A stretch of 59,761 nt of DNA from Oehlia diaphana. Taxonomy: Eukaryota; Glomeromycota; Glomeromycetes; Glomerales; Glomeraceae. The translations under genes and the position numbers were made by a program. The notes below the pieces were generated by a model. It did not search any database, was not told the origin of the DNA, and saw nothing but the letters and a program-made list of their open reading frames with translations. The stretch spans positions 1-59,761 of the forward strand of contig QZLH01000892.1 of assembly GCA_003833135.1 (NCBI GenBank), given 5' to 3'. This document shows positions 1-11,178 of the stretch, one piece after another (the stretch's first letter is position 1; each line of letters begins with the position of its first letter).

Positions 1-908
1 TTAAAAAAAAAAAAAAAAAAAAAAAAAAATTATTTTTTTTTTTTAAAAAAAAAAAAAAAAAATAATAAAAATAAAGTGACCCAAAATGTCCCACGAATCA
101 TATTACATCAGAACAAGCAAATTTTGATATAATTAATATAATTATAAATATATATGTATTTATATATATATATTGTTACAAAAAAAAATTTTATCTTTGC
201 CAAGAAAAGTAAAGAGAAGTGATTAGTGATTAAATGATTAAATATAGACAATGTCTTCATTATTATTGATAACGCAATATATTCTCACTATTCCACAAAA
301 TCGTTAGACTCTAAAAGGGAATATTTCAATTAAAAATAAAAAGAAAAAAAAGTTACACGTGAAAAAAAAAACCCTTATCATTAAGCTTTGAACATGAATG
401 AATAAAAATATAAAAATAATAAAAATCTGACTATGGAATTCCTCTTCTTTTTTTTTTATAGATGCATTCATTGTTGATCATTATTTGCTTATTGGATGAG
501 AACTTTAGCCATTTGGTGTCTCATTTGTGCCTCACAATTTTTTTTTTTTTTTTTTTTTTTCAAAAAATATAAAATAAAATCAAAATTCCCGAACTTTCGA
601 GTGTAGATTAACTTAGTGTAAAAAATTATGCAAAGTAACCCTAAAAACTCATTCGCAAGGTACCACCATTATTCAAAATTTATTCATGTCTATAATAAAG
701 ATAATCAAATATTGTGGCATAGCGAATATGAAATTACCAAAATTATGATGTAATTATGCAAATCCTTTTTGTTGTTGTAAGTAATATAAATTTAATCTAA
801 ACTTAAAATAAATAAGCGGGAAAAAAAATTCCAAATAATCACATTAATACATAATATATTTATAGTATTCACAATTATTTTGACAAACACGTTTTTTTAA
901 AAAAAAGT
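1..908. other. Intergenic, homopolymer-rich
   Basis: AT-rich sequence with long poly-A and poly-T runs at the window start and near 539-560. No reading frame of useful length or similarity to a known gene is visible. It presumably contains the upstream region of the TLDc gene that starts at 967. Confidence 0.5.
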
Positions 909-917
909 TATATAAAG
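909..917 (+). promoter_or_regulatory. TATA-like box upstream of TLDc gene
   Basis: TATATAAAG lies about 50 bases before the ATG at 967 in an otherwise featureless leader. The position suits a fungal TATA box, but in DNA this AT-rich such a match can be chance. Confidence 0.3.
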
Positions 918-966
918 GGTCAAATCCAAATTATTTCAAAAAAGAATTTTCTTCATCGAACTAAAA

Positions 967-2652
967 ATGGGAAATAAAAATTCAGCTTCTCAATATCAAA
1001 TTGAAAAAATTAGAATCATACATACTACTTCACAAAAAAATCATAGTAAAAGAATCAACAATAATAATAATAATTATAATTATAATAATAATAATAATAA
1101 TAACATACTGATTTCAAATCCACAATTAAACCATCTTTTTTTACAACAAAATGAAAATTCCTTAAACGATTGCAATTTAAAACATAACAGGACTTCTATA
1201 TCAACTTTAAATAATTATCATTCCCAAGATTTACCTTATTCTTTTGAAAATCGTAATTCAAATTCTTCCTCTTCATCATCATCTCCAATTCTCGATAGTC
1301 CCAAATGGGATTCTTCTTCAACTTTAAATAATTTAAAGAATTTTCCCTCTTCTAATAATATGGATTCTACAAATTTACAATCAACTTCCACATTGATCAC
1401 CTCTAATGAAAAAAGTTTACCACCTACTCCACCAACTTCATCTGATCATAATTCAGGACAAGTTGGTGATCATTATCCTACTATTGGTCATATCACTAAT
1501 ACTTTCATCGTAGATGAACCTGATGATATTTCAGATACGACCATAAGGACTTCCAATCCCCCTTCTTTATTTCCAAGAGAACATGATAATAATTCCGATG
1601 AAACTGCCACATTAAATCCATCATTATTATTTAATTCAAATGAATTTTATTCTTTACCTGAAGTTCATGTAATTTCTTTATTACAAAGAGATGATATTGA
1701 AATTAGTGAAATTGAAATATGGAATCAATTAATTGCTTGGGGAATTAAAAATACTTTTCAACTTTCAAATAAAAATTTTCTAGAATGGAATGATCAAGAT
1801 TTTGATGCTTTAAAGAATACATTAAAACATTGTATTGATTGGATAAGATTTTATCAAATCAAACCACAAGAATTTGCGGAATATGTTTGGCCATATAAAA
1901 AAATTCTTCCTCAATCAATAATTGGTAATTTCTTACGAGAACAAATCACTGGTCACGCTCCTATTATGGAGACAAATATAAACCCACCAAGAATTCCTTC
2001 TAGTGATATAGATTCTATCATAATGACTGGTAGACATGCTACCATAATATCTAATTGGACTTTAAGAGAAACTTTTTGTGGGAAATGTCTTTTTAATTTT
2101 AACTTGATTTATCGTGCAAGTACTGATGGTCTTTCTTCAAAAATATTTCATGAAAAATGTGATGATAAAGGTCCAACAATTCTTGCAATTAAATTATCTA
2201 ATTCAAAAGAAATTATTGGTGTTTATAATCCTTTACCTTATCAAAAATCAAAAATCACTTTAAAAAGAAGAAGTTTAATGTATAATAATAATAATCGATC
2301 AAAGAGAAAGTCAAATAGTTATGATCCTTATATAAATGTAAAAGAAGCAAAAAAAGATACTTTCCTTTTCTCTTTTCAAACTCGTTATTATCCTGAAGAA
2401 TCTGCTATAATTAGTCGTATAATACCAAGTTATTCAAGTGAAGCCATTACAAAGAATTCAAATAATAATCTTTGTTTTGGTTTAGGTCCTGATTTACGAA
2501 TTAATTTAGATAATGATGAAAAATTTGGTGAAGTTCTTCCTTATTCTTTTCAAAATCCCATTTTAAATTTTGATGGCCGTTTTGAATTTGAAGAAATTGA
2601 AGTTTTTCAAGTTTTAAGAAAGGTGGAATATCAAGAAGGGCGTTATTATTAA
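967..2652 (+). CDS. BACK-TLDc protein without BTB domain, myristoylation-type start
   Basis: A single-exon gene of 561 residues. Residues 1-220 are low complexity, with an Asn/Tyr run (about 31-45), a Ser run (about 96-106) and Pro/Ser/Thr-rich sequence. Residues about 228-325 (LPEVHVISLL to FLREQ) look like a BACK domain. Residues about 340-555 are a TLDc domain, with the family signatures NLIYRAS, FHEKCDDKGPT and IIGVYNP and the ending FEFEEIEVFQV. The usual N-terminal BTB domain is absent; the paralogue at 5978-7511 has it. The protein begins MGNKNS, which fits the N-myristoylation pattern (Gly2, Ser6). Rtc5/MEAK7-type TLDc proteins are known to be myristoylated, so membrane attachment is plausible. 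TLDc proteins are linked to oxidative-stress protection and V-ATPase regulation; the exact role here is unknown. The start is the first ATG in frame and follows a TATA-like box. Confidence 0.85.
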   Translation: MGNKNSASQYQIEKIRIIHTTSQKNHSKRINNNNNNYNYNNNNNNNILISNPQLNHLFLQQNENSLNDCNLKHNRTSISTLNNYHSQDLPYSFENRNSNSSSSSSSPILDSPKWDSSSTLNNLKNFPSSNNMDSTNLQSTSTLITSNEKSLPPTPPTSSDHNSGQVGDHYPTIGHITNTFIVDEPDDISDTTIRTSNPPSLFPREHDNNSDETATLNPSLLFNSNEFYSLPEVHVISLLQRDDIEISEIEIWNQLIAWGIKNTFQLSNKNFLEWNDQDFDALKNTLKHCIDWIRFYQIKPQEFAEYVWPYKKILPQSIIGNFLREQITGHAPIMETNINPPRIPSSDIDSIIMTGRHATIISNWTLRETFCGKCLFNFNLIYRASTDGLSSKIFHEKCDDKGPTILAIKLSNSKEIIGVYNPLPYQKSKITLKRRSLMYNNNNRSKRKSNSYDPYINVKEAKKDTFLFSFQTRYYPEESAIISRIIPSYSSEAITKNSNNNLCFGLGPDLRINLDNDEKFGEVLPYSFQNPILNFDGRFEFEEIEVFQVLRKVEYQEGRYY

Positions 2653-3508
2653 TAAATTAGATAATAGATACAATTAAAAAGTTATCATAATAAAATGTAA
2701 TATTTTCTAAGCGAAACTTATAAGTGTTAGGTATCACAGGTCGATTAATTGACTATCTATTGATCGGATTTTATACAATTTTGTTATTCTTCCCCGCAAA
2801 AGTTTGACTTGATAAAAAGTGACATACAATTATACTACAAATATTTATAATATATCATACATGCCAATATAAATATGTATATATTAATTTTTTTTACATG
2901 CCGTAATTGCCGAATAAAAGCCACATATTAATTATTAGATAGTTGAAACCTATGAAACTAAAACTACTAATCCTCCATAATATTTCCGAGCTTAACAAAG
3001 TTAGTGATTTCAAATGTTTATTAAAAAAAATCGATTTTCTAAAATTAACAATTATTTAGCGTTTTTTTTATTTAGCATTTTTTATTTTTAGGAAATTTCA
3101 TAGTGCATGATTACATAATGTGATGTTCGTTAAGTCACATGTTCTTTTGAAGGTCCCCGGTCATAGCCTTGCAGCCTTGCAGCAGTTGAGACTTCGTTAC
3201 ACATTTAAAAAGCTCGTAACCAAAGAGAGAGTATGTGAAACGTTGCAATGTCTTATTAGGATTACCTTTATCATTTTGCCTAAAATATCATTCATTATAT
3301 AATATCGCAAAATACGATAAGTCGATAAACTCTCTTTGACTCACGAGTCTTAGTCTTACAATCTTAGAGTTTGATGCAGTGTAACTTATTTCTTGTCTAT
3401 TAATGCACGAACACACAAAAATATAATGATCTTCATCTTTTCTTTTCCTTTTGAAAATTTCTTTCAAAAAAAAAAAGAAATAAAATATTATAATTTAAAT
3501 TAATTAAT
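2653..3508. other. Intergenic between TLDc gene and Cys-rich gene
   Basis: The 3' flank of the TLDc gene followed by the leader of the next gene. A 60-codon open frame at 3120-3302 has no coding character. CT-rich sequence at 3432-3470 precedes the ATG at 3509 and may be its core promoter or leader. Confidence 0.45.
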
Positions 3509-4700
3509 ATGTCGGATATTATTAATACAATTAATAATAATAATGTTAATACAGAAAATACATTAAAAAATTCAGAAAACGTATTTCCTGATCCTACCGA
3601 AGATGTATTTTGGCAAAAAGTTTCAAATGTTATAAATGAGATTGATGAGGATCTAACGAATGATGTAAGTATATTTGAATTTTAAGATTAAAAAAAAATT
3701 CAGATAATTAATAATTAATAATCTTAATTATTTTAGGTTGATGCTATATGGAATCCTCATAAAAAAGAATTAGATAATCAAAAACAGAATGATCAAGAAA
3801 ATAATAATTTTGTTATAGCACCACCACCTCACCATCCTGTTACTAATAATTATACTAGACATTCACGTAAAAGTAGTAGAGTTTCATGGGGATTACAAAC
3901 TGATTCAGAACGTCATATTGAATTATTGGGTGCGTATTTTTTAAAAAAATAAAAATCTTATTGAATTATTTATTTATTTAAATGATTGAATTAAAATTTT
4001 TTTTTTTTTAGAGACAAAATTGAATGAAGTTATTTCAGGTCATAAAAAAACTCATACAAGATCTTCCACAATGGATTTTGATGGCACACCATTATCAACT
4101 TTAGGATATTATCCGGAGGAAGAGATTGGATCAGGAACAGTTTTTGAAGATGAGGAAGATAATGATTTACATCCTGATAATCATAATCCACAAGAATCAG
4201 ATGAAGGATTATGGTTATTATGGAAAAATCAACCAATCAGTGATTTTCAAGGTGATGAACAACATAATAATACCTCCACAACAATAAATCAATCATGGTA
4301 TTTGCCTATATTATCAAGATCCAATAACAACAACGATGATTATGATAACAACAATAATGATAACAATAATAATAATTTACCCAGATTAACAAGAATGAGA
4401 AGTGAAAATTATGTTGCTAATTATCGTGATGTTCCAAATGAATTTCCATTTTATAATGAAGATGAAGAAGATGGATATGATTTAAATGATGAAATATTAT
4501 TAAATAGAGCTAAAAGAAAGAAAGAAAAAGAGTATTTGAAATTTAATGCAAGAAGTTATGAGTGTTGTGGTTGTAATACTACAAATGGTTTATGTGCTGG
4601 ATTGTGGGGAAGTTGGTGCTGTAATTGGGTTTGTTTACCTACTATTTTATACATAAGGGAAAAATGCTGTTGTGGTGTTTGCGGTTTAGAAGATGATTAA
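3509..4700 (+). CDS. Unknown protein with Cys-rich C-terminus (3 exons)
   Basis: I built this from exons 3509-3664, 3737-3929 and 4012-4700. The introns have GTAAGT/TTTTAG and GTGCGT/TTTTAG borders, and the phases join to exactly 345 codons plus stop. The protein begins MSDIINTINNNN. It is rich in Asn and acidic residues, with a region around HSRKSSRVSWGL that may be phosphorylated, and an Asn/Asp run near residues 220-240. The last 45 residues hold eleven Cys, including ECCGC, WCCNWVC and KCCCGVCG, next to a short hydrophobic stretch. This resembles Cys-rich tails that are palmitoylated or bind metal, but I cannot assign a family. Long low-complexity acidic sequence suggests that most of the protein is disordered. 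I infer membrane-proximal or metal-linked behaviour from the Cys cluster only. Confidence 0.8.
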
Positions 4701-5301
4701 ATGGTAACAATAAATTTCATATTTATATATGTATGTATGTATTTACAAATAGAGTTGTCTCCTAAAAACGTAATTAATAGAGTATGGATCATATAACAAC
4801 TTTTAGTGTTATTGAACTATATACGAAAAAAAAAATGTATTTAAATAATTTTAATAATTTAAAAGACTTTACAGCAAACGGTTAAACATTTTAATGATAT
4901 TATGTATTTTAAAAACTAGATAAACCCGGTTCGATTAGAATTTGATGATGGAGCTTTCTGTTAATTCCTTTCTGCTATTTTACGTATGATTGATTGCATT
5001 TAAATATACACTTACAATATTAAATCTCGTAATTCGTATTTTTGATGTGAAAATTTCATGTGATCCGGCTTTTGTGTTAATTATTGCATCATATCGTAAT
5101 GACTTGTCATATAACTAGGAATACATACGTATATCACTTGTTACCAATTGATTGGTTGAAGAATGTTCAGTATGATTCAAATCGATTAGGCAATATCATA
5201 AGAACGCTGCGCCTATTAAACACTTAAAATATTTAACTTCCTAAACAAGAATTTATTTTATTATGAAATAATGCACATTTTGGATAGTATCATACGTATT
5301 T
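4701..5301. other. Intergenic, no gene seen
   Basis: AT-rich spacer between the Cys-rich gene and the tRNA gene. It probably includes the 3' UTR of the former (TATG repeats at 4722-4742). I see no further feature. Confidence 0.45.
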
Positions 5302-5373
5302 GGGGATTTAGCTCAGTGGTAGAGCAATCGACTGCAGATCGATAGGTCACTGGTTCAAATCCGGTAGTCCCCT
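5302..5373 (+). tRNA. tRNA-Cys (GCA)
   Basis: A complete cloverleaf of 72 bases without an intron. The acceptor stem GGGGATT pairs with AGTCCCC (one G-U pair). The D arm is GCTC/GAGC. The anticodon stem ATCGA/TCGAT encloses loop CTGCAGA, which gives anticodon GCA (Cys). The T arm is ACTGG/CCGGT with loop TTCAAAT. A-box (TAGCTCAGTGG) and B-box (GGTTCAAATCC) promoter elements are internal. The discriminator is T and no CCA is encoded, as usual for eukaryotes. It lies 137 bases upstream of the bS16m gene on the same strand. Confidence 0.95.
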
Positions 5374-5510
5374 CAAAGGTTCCACTTTCCTCAAGTTTTT
5401 CTTTTTTTATAATTTTGCGTAAGCACGTGATTCGATAAATAAATGAATCGAGCGCTGATTATCTTTTTTTAAATCCTTTTTTTTTTATCAAAACTTATTT
5501 TTTTTTAATA

Positions 5511-5944
5511 ATGGTGGTTCGAATTAGATTAGCACGACATGGAATAAAAATAAGAAATCGACCATTTTATAATATAGTTGTAGCAAATGCAAAAACACCA
5601 AGAGACGGTAAACATATAGAAAAAGTGGGATTGTATGATCCAATTCCAAATGAACTTGGAATTAAAAATGTTGAATTAAATACCGATAGAATTAAATATT
5701 GGTTAAGTGTTGGTGCATGGCCAAGCGATACTGTTGCAAGACTCTTATCAAAGGTAAGAAATATATTTTTTTTGATTATTATTTTTTTATTTTCTCTTCC
5801 TTTATTTTTCTTTTTATGTTTGATTAGGCTGGTATTATGCCTACATTACCTAAAGGTGTAAATAAACCGAAGAATAAAAAATCAAAGTTATCCGTGAATC
5901 CAAATAATAAAATGAAAGATATATCATCTGAACAAAATTCATAA
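5511..5944 (+). CDS. MRPS16: Mitochondrial small-subunit ribosomal protein bS16m
   Basis: Two exons, 5511-5753 and 5828-5944, with a GTAAGA/GATTAG intron of 74 bases, encode 119 residues. The N-terminal 81 residues are a canonical S16 domain: VRIRLARHG, RPFYNIVVA, PRDGKHIEKVGLYDP and the end motif IKYWLSVGAWPSDTVARLL. Exon 2 supplies AGIMPTLPKG and a Lys/Asn-rich tail. bS16 stabilises the body of the small ribosomal subunit. In fungi the nuclear gene serves the mitochondrial ribosome, and the basic N-terminus is compatible with import although no separate presequence is seen. The stop lies only 33 bases from the stop of the convergent TLDc gene, so their 3' UTRs must overlap. Confidence 0.93.
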
Positions 5945-5977
5945 AGGCACGTTATGATTTATACTATTTTTAATTTT

Positions 5978-7511
5978 TTATTGAATAACTTTAAAAACTT
6001 CAATTTCTTCAATCCAAAATCTAGCTTCAGTATCTCTTATGGGTTTATCATAACATCTCCACCTACAAAAACCTTCTCTTGGTCTTGAGATACAAGAAAA
6101 TTCCATATCACCTTTACCAAAACTTGGACCAAAGTTTTCACCATCATAAATAGCATAATATTTAAGATTTGGTTGTATTCTACTTAAAATATAATTTGTT
6201 TCTGATGACAAATCACCCAAATTAAAAATAAAACTATCATCTCTTATAATATATTGATTTGCACTTTTCCATCCAACAGGATTGTAACCTCCAATGATTT
6301 CTTCTTTACAACAACCATCTATATTACTTTTAGATTTAATTAGAACAAGAGAAGGACCTTGATTATCACACATTTTGTGAAATTTTTTAAAGGAGAATTG
6401 ATGTTTACTTCCTCGATATAAAAGATTAAATCTTATTTTACCAAATTGAATTTTACCATTAACATTTAAATTACCTTCATTTGAATCAATCCAATTTGCT
6501 ATTATAGTAGATTGCTTATGATTAATTAAAGTTGAATTTATACTATAAGGAGGTTTTCTTGATGTCAAATTTATTTTAATAGTTTTATCTTCAAAATGAT
6601 ATCTCCATAATAATAAATTCGATGGTAATATCGATTGAAAAGGTTTAACTTTTGTTTCATAATCTTCTGTCGAAATATCCGAAAATCTTATTAAAGAAAG
6701 TAATGGAGATAATGTCGTTTTTAATGAAGTAAAATCTATTGAAGTATATTCATCAATGGTTTCATATTCAATTTCATCATCTTTTATTATCATTTCAATT
6801 GGGGTAGAAGAATTATGTAAACCCCATTGAATTATATAATTCCATAATATAATTTCTTCAATCCTAACATCATCACTAGATAAAATTGCAATTAAAATTG
6901 ATTCATTCGTTGATAAAAATGCTGGTGAGGAGAAAAATGGTTGGGGTTCTTTTGTTATTAAATCTATACAATATGTTTGAAGTATTTTAAATGCTTCATG
7001 TTTAAATGCTATATCAGTTACTGTACTAATATTTTGTTTTATGAATTCAGAAGAATGTGATATTAAATGTTCTTGGACATGAGAAAATAATTCCTCAAAT
7101 GCTAATTCATCTATCGTTTCTAACAAGTGAATTATCTCGGATGTTGTTAGATTGGAAAAAACCAAAGTCCCTGTATATACGTAGCTAGATAAGAAAAAAA
7201 AAATTGTTTAATTGATTCAATAAAAAGCTTTTTATTTATTTTTTTTATTTTACTTACTTTAATATAACTTCAAAGACATTTGGCAAAATATTTGGTTTTT
7301 TAAAAATTATATTACGATTTTCATCTTTTTTACACCAATCATTTGATAAAGCAGATTTAAAATATAAACTTCTCGCCTTTAATATGATTGAATGAGCTCT
7401 AAATACTTTTGTATTTGGTGGTTGACCTATTTCTAATAAGACATTATAATCATCTGAATTTTTTAATAAATTAGATACGTCGGTGAATAATTTTGATAAA
7501 AACGATGTCAT
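5978..7511 (-). CDS. BTB-BACK-TLDc protein (2 exons)
   Basis: Exon 1 is 7258-7511 and exon 2 is 5978-7184 on the minus strand, with a GTAAGT/TCTAG intron. The joined frame is 486 residues. Residues 1-100 are a BTB domain: DYNVLLEIG, FRAHSIILKARS, FKSAL and, across the splice, VILNYVYTG. Residues about 100-290 are a BACK region, including LLETIDELAFEEL and IILWNYIIQWG. Residues about 300-486 are a TLDc domain with SINSTLINHKQ, FNLLYRGS, KMCDNQGPS and the ending FWIEEIEVFKVIQ. BTB domains recruit Cullin-3, so this may be a ubiquitin-ligase adaptor whose TLDc domain binds the target; that role is inferred. It belongs to the same family as the 967-2652 gene, and this one keeps the BTB domain. Confidence 0.9.
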
Positions 7512-9835
7512 TTTTTTTTCTAAGCTTTGATAAGATTTAATGATTTTCTCTTAGAACAATTAGTTATTAAATTAAGACAAAACAAGTATATATACTAATG
7601 TGTGTATATATATATGTGAGTGTAATCATATTTTCGTAATTTCATTAACTTTTTGGCGTGTAATTTACCTTTTTTAATTAATGAATTAAATGAATTAAAT
7701 ATATAATTTAATCGAAAAAAGTTAAAAGGTGTTACAGCTTTGTTTCATAATTTTTATTAGCAGATTTATTATATAATACTAATTACAGTACCTTCAATGA
7801 ATTTAATATGATTTTTAAGGGGCAAACAAAAAAGTGTATATAAATTTTATGGTTAAAAAAGGTTTGAAACACTTTCTTTACCAAATAAAGTTCGATTTTT
7901 TTACCATATACTAAACTATATCCGGTTGGAGGGAAATACACGATTAAATATTCTGCGACACATTTTGTCACATCAATCTGCAATGATTCAAATTGGCATC
8001 ATTTTTTTTTAATCTAAATATGTAGCTAAGTTTGATCGACTTTGACCAACCGACGTATTAAAATTTATTTAATTTATTTAATCAAGATTTTCCACTTTAT
8101 TTTTTCTTGTTTGCCCGGTGATATTAAATTTAGCCATAATAAGATCTCTTTTTTAAATAAAAACTGTATCGGTATAATAGAAGATTTTCAACAGATATAT
8201 TTATTAATAACCCGTTTTTATTTTTTATTTTTTCTAATTTTAGAAATCTTCAAGTATACAAAAAACCATTAAATAAATTATAAAAAATAAAAAATAAATA
8301 AATTTATAAACTATAATTTATGCATATTTTAAATAAATAAATATTAAAAATATTATTTAATATTTATATTTTAATTATTAATGCATATTATTTAGTTATC
8401 ATTAAAGAAAGATTACATAATAATATTTAATTTATTATTTATATATAAATATTAAATATTAAAGTAATGCCATTTTCAGAAATATCAATCAGAAAATGAT
8501 GATTATAATATGAATATATTTTAAAATATCATTTCATTTCTACTTATATAAATTTATTCTTTAAAAGTTATTATAATAGGATTCTAAACAATCTATATAT
8601 AAGTAATATATAGAGTTTACTTATTGATCATATAAATTTTAAAAAATTGCTTATCTGTTATCTCAAAAGTTAAAATGCATAAAATAATGGATCAGTATAC
8701 ATTACTATAAATTCTACTTCAAATGTTTTTCAAATTATCTAATATAATAAGTAGATAATTATTATTATATAATATTTGAAATATAAAAAATCTATAATTG
8801 TATAATATGTATTAGTTATTTACTAATCTAGTAATATATAAATGGGTTATCATCTAAAAGATTATATACTAAACTAGATCAGTAAATAACTTTTTTATCA
8901 TCCTAGATATACTAATTGGTTCACCAGTTTATAACTGGCAGAAAAAATCCTAAATAAAAATTAGTAGCCAGATGATAAGTTATTAATTATTTATAATTTA
9001 TCAGTAAAATGTATGTTTATATATAAATTTATATTGTTTACTTAGCAAAAATCATATAATTTTCAATAAAATTATAATAAAATATAAGTAAAATTTCCAA
9101 GTAAAAAATTCTGAAAATTCTATTGTAAATAAAAATTTTATAATTATCACGTCTGCACTTTTTTTTATCACTTATATTACATTCCTTCTTTTTTATTTTT
9201 ATGTATTTTGGAAATTTAAATTTTTTCAGTTATAAAAAATCTCTAGTTAAATATCACATATTTTAACATATTTTAATTTTACCTAAAATTATATAATTTT
9301 ACCTAAAAAACCTAGGATATAATGTATCACAAATGTAATAAAAACAAAGTCCTATAAATAATTATTTATTTATAATAAAAAAAATTTTATATTGTATTAT
9401 TATGATTTTTTTTAAAAAAAAATTAACCAATAGAATTATTGTAAAATTACTAATAAATTTACTAAATTTTTTTTATAATAATCTTTATTAAAAGTAAATA
9501 AAAACTTTTTAGTATAAATATATATTAATTTAAATTCTAATTATTATAATTTATTATTTATTTATCAAATCTAATTAAAAAATAATATTTAAAATATCTA
9601 ATTTAATAATGTATTAGTTAAAAAATCTATTTATAAATATAATAATATAAAAGTAAATAATATTTATTTGAAGTAAATTTTGTATTATTTAACTAAAAGT
9701 TATAAATTTATCTTATTAAAAATTTTATAAAAATAAATAAAAAATTCTTTTATAAATATTATATTAAATAATATTAAGTTTTTATTAAAAGTTATTTTTT
9801 TATTATTTAATAACAATTTTATTAAATTATACTGG
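7512..9835. other. AT-rich gene-free region
   Basis: Promoter side of the BTB-TLDc gene, with TATA and TG repeats near 7586-7620, then increasingly AT-rich sequence with no supported coding region. Short open frames at 7783-7983 and 8042-8272 have no family signature and are treated as chance. Confidence 0.45.
8813..8890. repeat. Imperfect palindrome
   Basis: The left arm 8813-8840 (TAGTTATTTACTAATCTAGT core) reads as the reverse complement of 8862-8890, with a short centre. It may be the remnant of a small inverted-repeat transposon or a foldback structure. No target duplication was found. Confidence 0.45.
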
Positions 9836-10340
9836 GTTTACTATAGATTCTGACAAATCCAAATTCCATTAAAATAAAATTCTGATAGTCACAATTCCAA
9901 CAGTTAAAAATCTTGACAATCAAAATCCTAAAGATTTTTTTTTAAATATAATTTTAAAAATGCAATAACGTAATAATAGACTAATTTATTGTAAAGTTTA
10001 TTAATACCAATGTAAATTATTTGCAAATTTTATGCAAATTAACTAACATTACTATATTATTAATGAAATTAAAAGAAAATAATTTTATCTTAGTTAAAAG
10101 GATTATGTACAGTATATTACTAGATTAAAAATTAGAAACAATTGCATCAACAAAATTAACTAATCTCAAATTCATCTAATTGAATCTCAGCCAGAAATTT
10201 GGTTGTCAAGATTTTAGATCATTGGGATTTCGTGACTGTCAAGATTTTGATTCAATCAGAATTTGCATTTATCAGGATTTTGGTGTCAGATTATAAACAG
10301 TTGATATTATAGATATCAGGATTTTTGGGTGATCCCAAAT
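9836..10340. mobile_element. Putative MITE-like relic with ATCCTGA-type subterminal repeats
   Basis: Both ends carry, in opposite orientation, clusters of a degenerate motif like AATCTTGACAATCAAAATCC. The left copies are at about 9850-9930 and the right copies at about 10190-10330. The outer ends resemble a GGGTxxxCCC start. It carries no coding sequence. The same motif clusters occur at 12297-13516, which suggests a family. Boundaries are approximate. Confidence 0.4.
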
Positions 10341-10541
10341 CATACTATTAGTGTTTAATACTATAATATGTATTTTCATGAAAATAGCTTAAATTAAAAA
10401 AATTATTTTAATTAAATTATTCAGCAATCAGCATATCTAAAAAATGGTTAGGAAAAGTTTACTTGTTGTTTTTTTTTATATTACAAATATTACAAAATAA
10501 AAAAAATTAAAAAACTAAAAAAAATATATGTAAGAATTATC

Positions 10542-11178
10542 CCTTAAATAGTAACGCAGGTAAATTTGCCTGCAATTTTTTAAAATAAATTATATTCAAA
10601 TATAAACTTTGTCAATATGATTTGAACTATCCTATAATTTTGCAGTTATATTGACCTACATTCTTAGCATCAATTGTATAGTTCAATATGTGGCTAATCA
10701 TCAAAATTAGACATAAATTAACCTTAAAAAAATAACATCAGAATTTTTATATAATAAATTAATTTTCTTTACCATAATATTCTGCTTCATTACAAAGTAT
10801 TTTAATATACTTATTTATTTTTATTATGAAACTTCAAACCCTAATGAACAAAATAGAAGTTCATAAAAATAATTTTTTTTTTAAGGTTCTATGTAAAGTC
10901 AAATTGCCACTTCTAATCATTAAAATTTATAATAATAAAAATTGTTCTCCATAGCAAAATCCACATATTTTTAAAAAATACAACTTTTGACCAATAGTAA
11001 ATCTACAATCTTATAATATGAAATTAATAAATAATAATTATTGTTACATAAATTATAATTTAAGCTCTTTACAAAAAAAAATTTTATTAGAATAACTTCA
11101 TTTTTCATAAAATTAGATGAGAACTGAATTTTCAGTAAAATTGCAGGCAAATTTACCTGCAGTGTCTTACTATTTAAG
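10542..11178. mobile_element. TIR element of about 0.64 kb (non-autonomous)
   Basis: The left end (CTTAAATAGTAA then GCAGGTAAATTTGCCTGCAA) is repeated in inverse at 11137-11178. The core GCAGGTAAATTTGCCTGC is itself palindromic. The outer CTTAAATAGTAA is inverted as well, so it is part of the TIR or a palindromic target. There is no open reading frame inside. The family is unknown. Confidence 0.6.

Noticed and set aside
3120..3302. 60-codon open frame on the plus strand
   Set aside because: No domain, no promoter spacing, and compositional character like the surrounding non-coding DNA.
4030..4236. 68-codon open frame on the minus strand
   Set aside because: Antisense shadow of exon 3 of the Cys-rich gene.
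7783..8272. Open frames on both strands
   Set aside because: Short, hydrophobic by AT bias only, and without a family signature.
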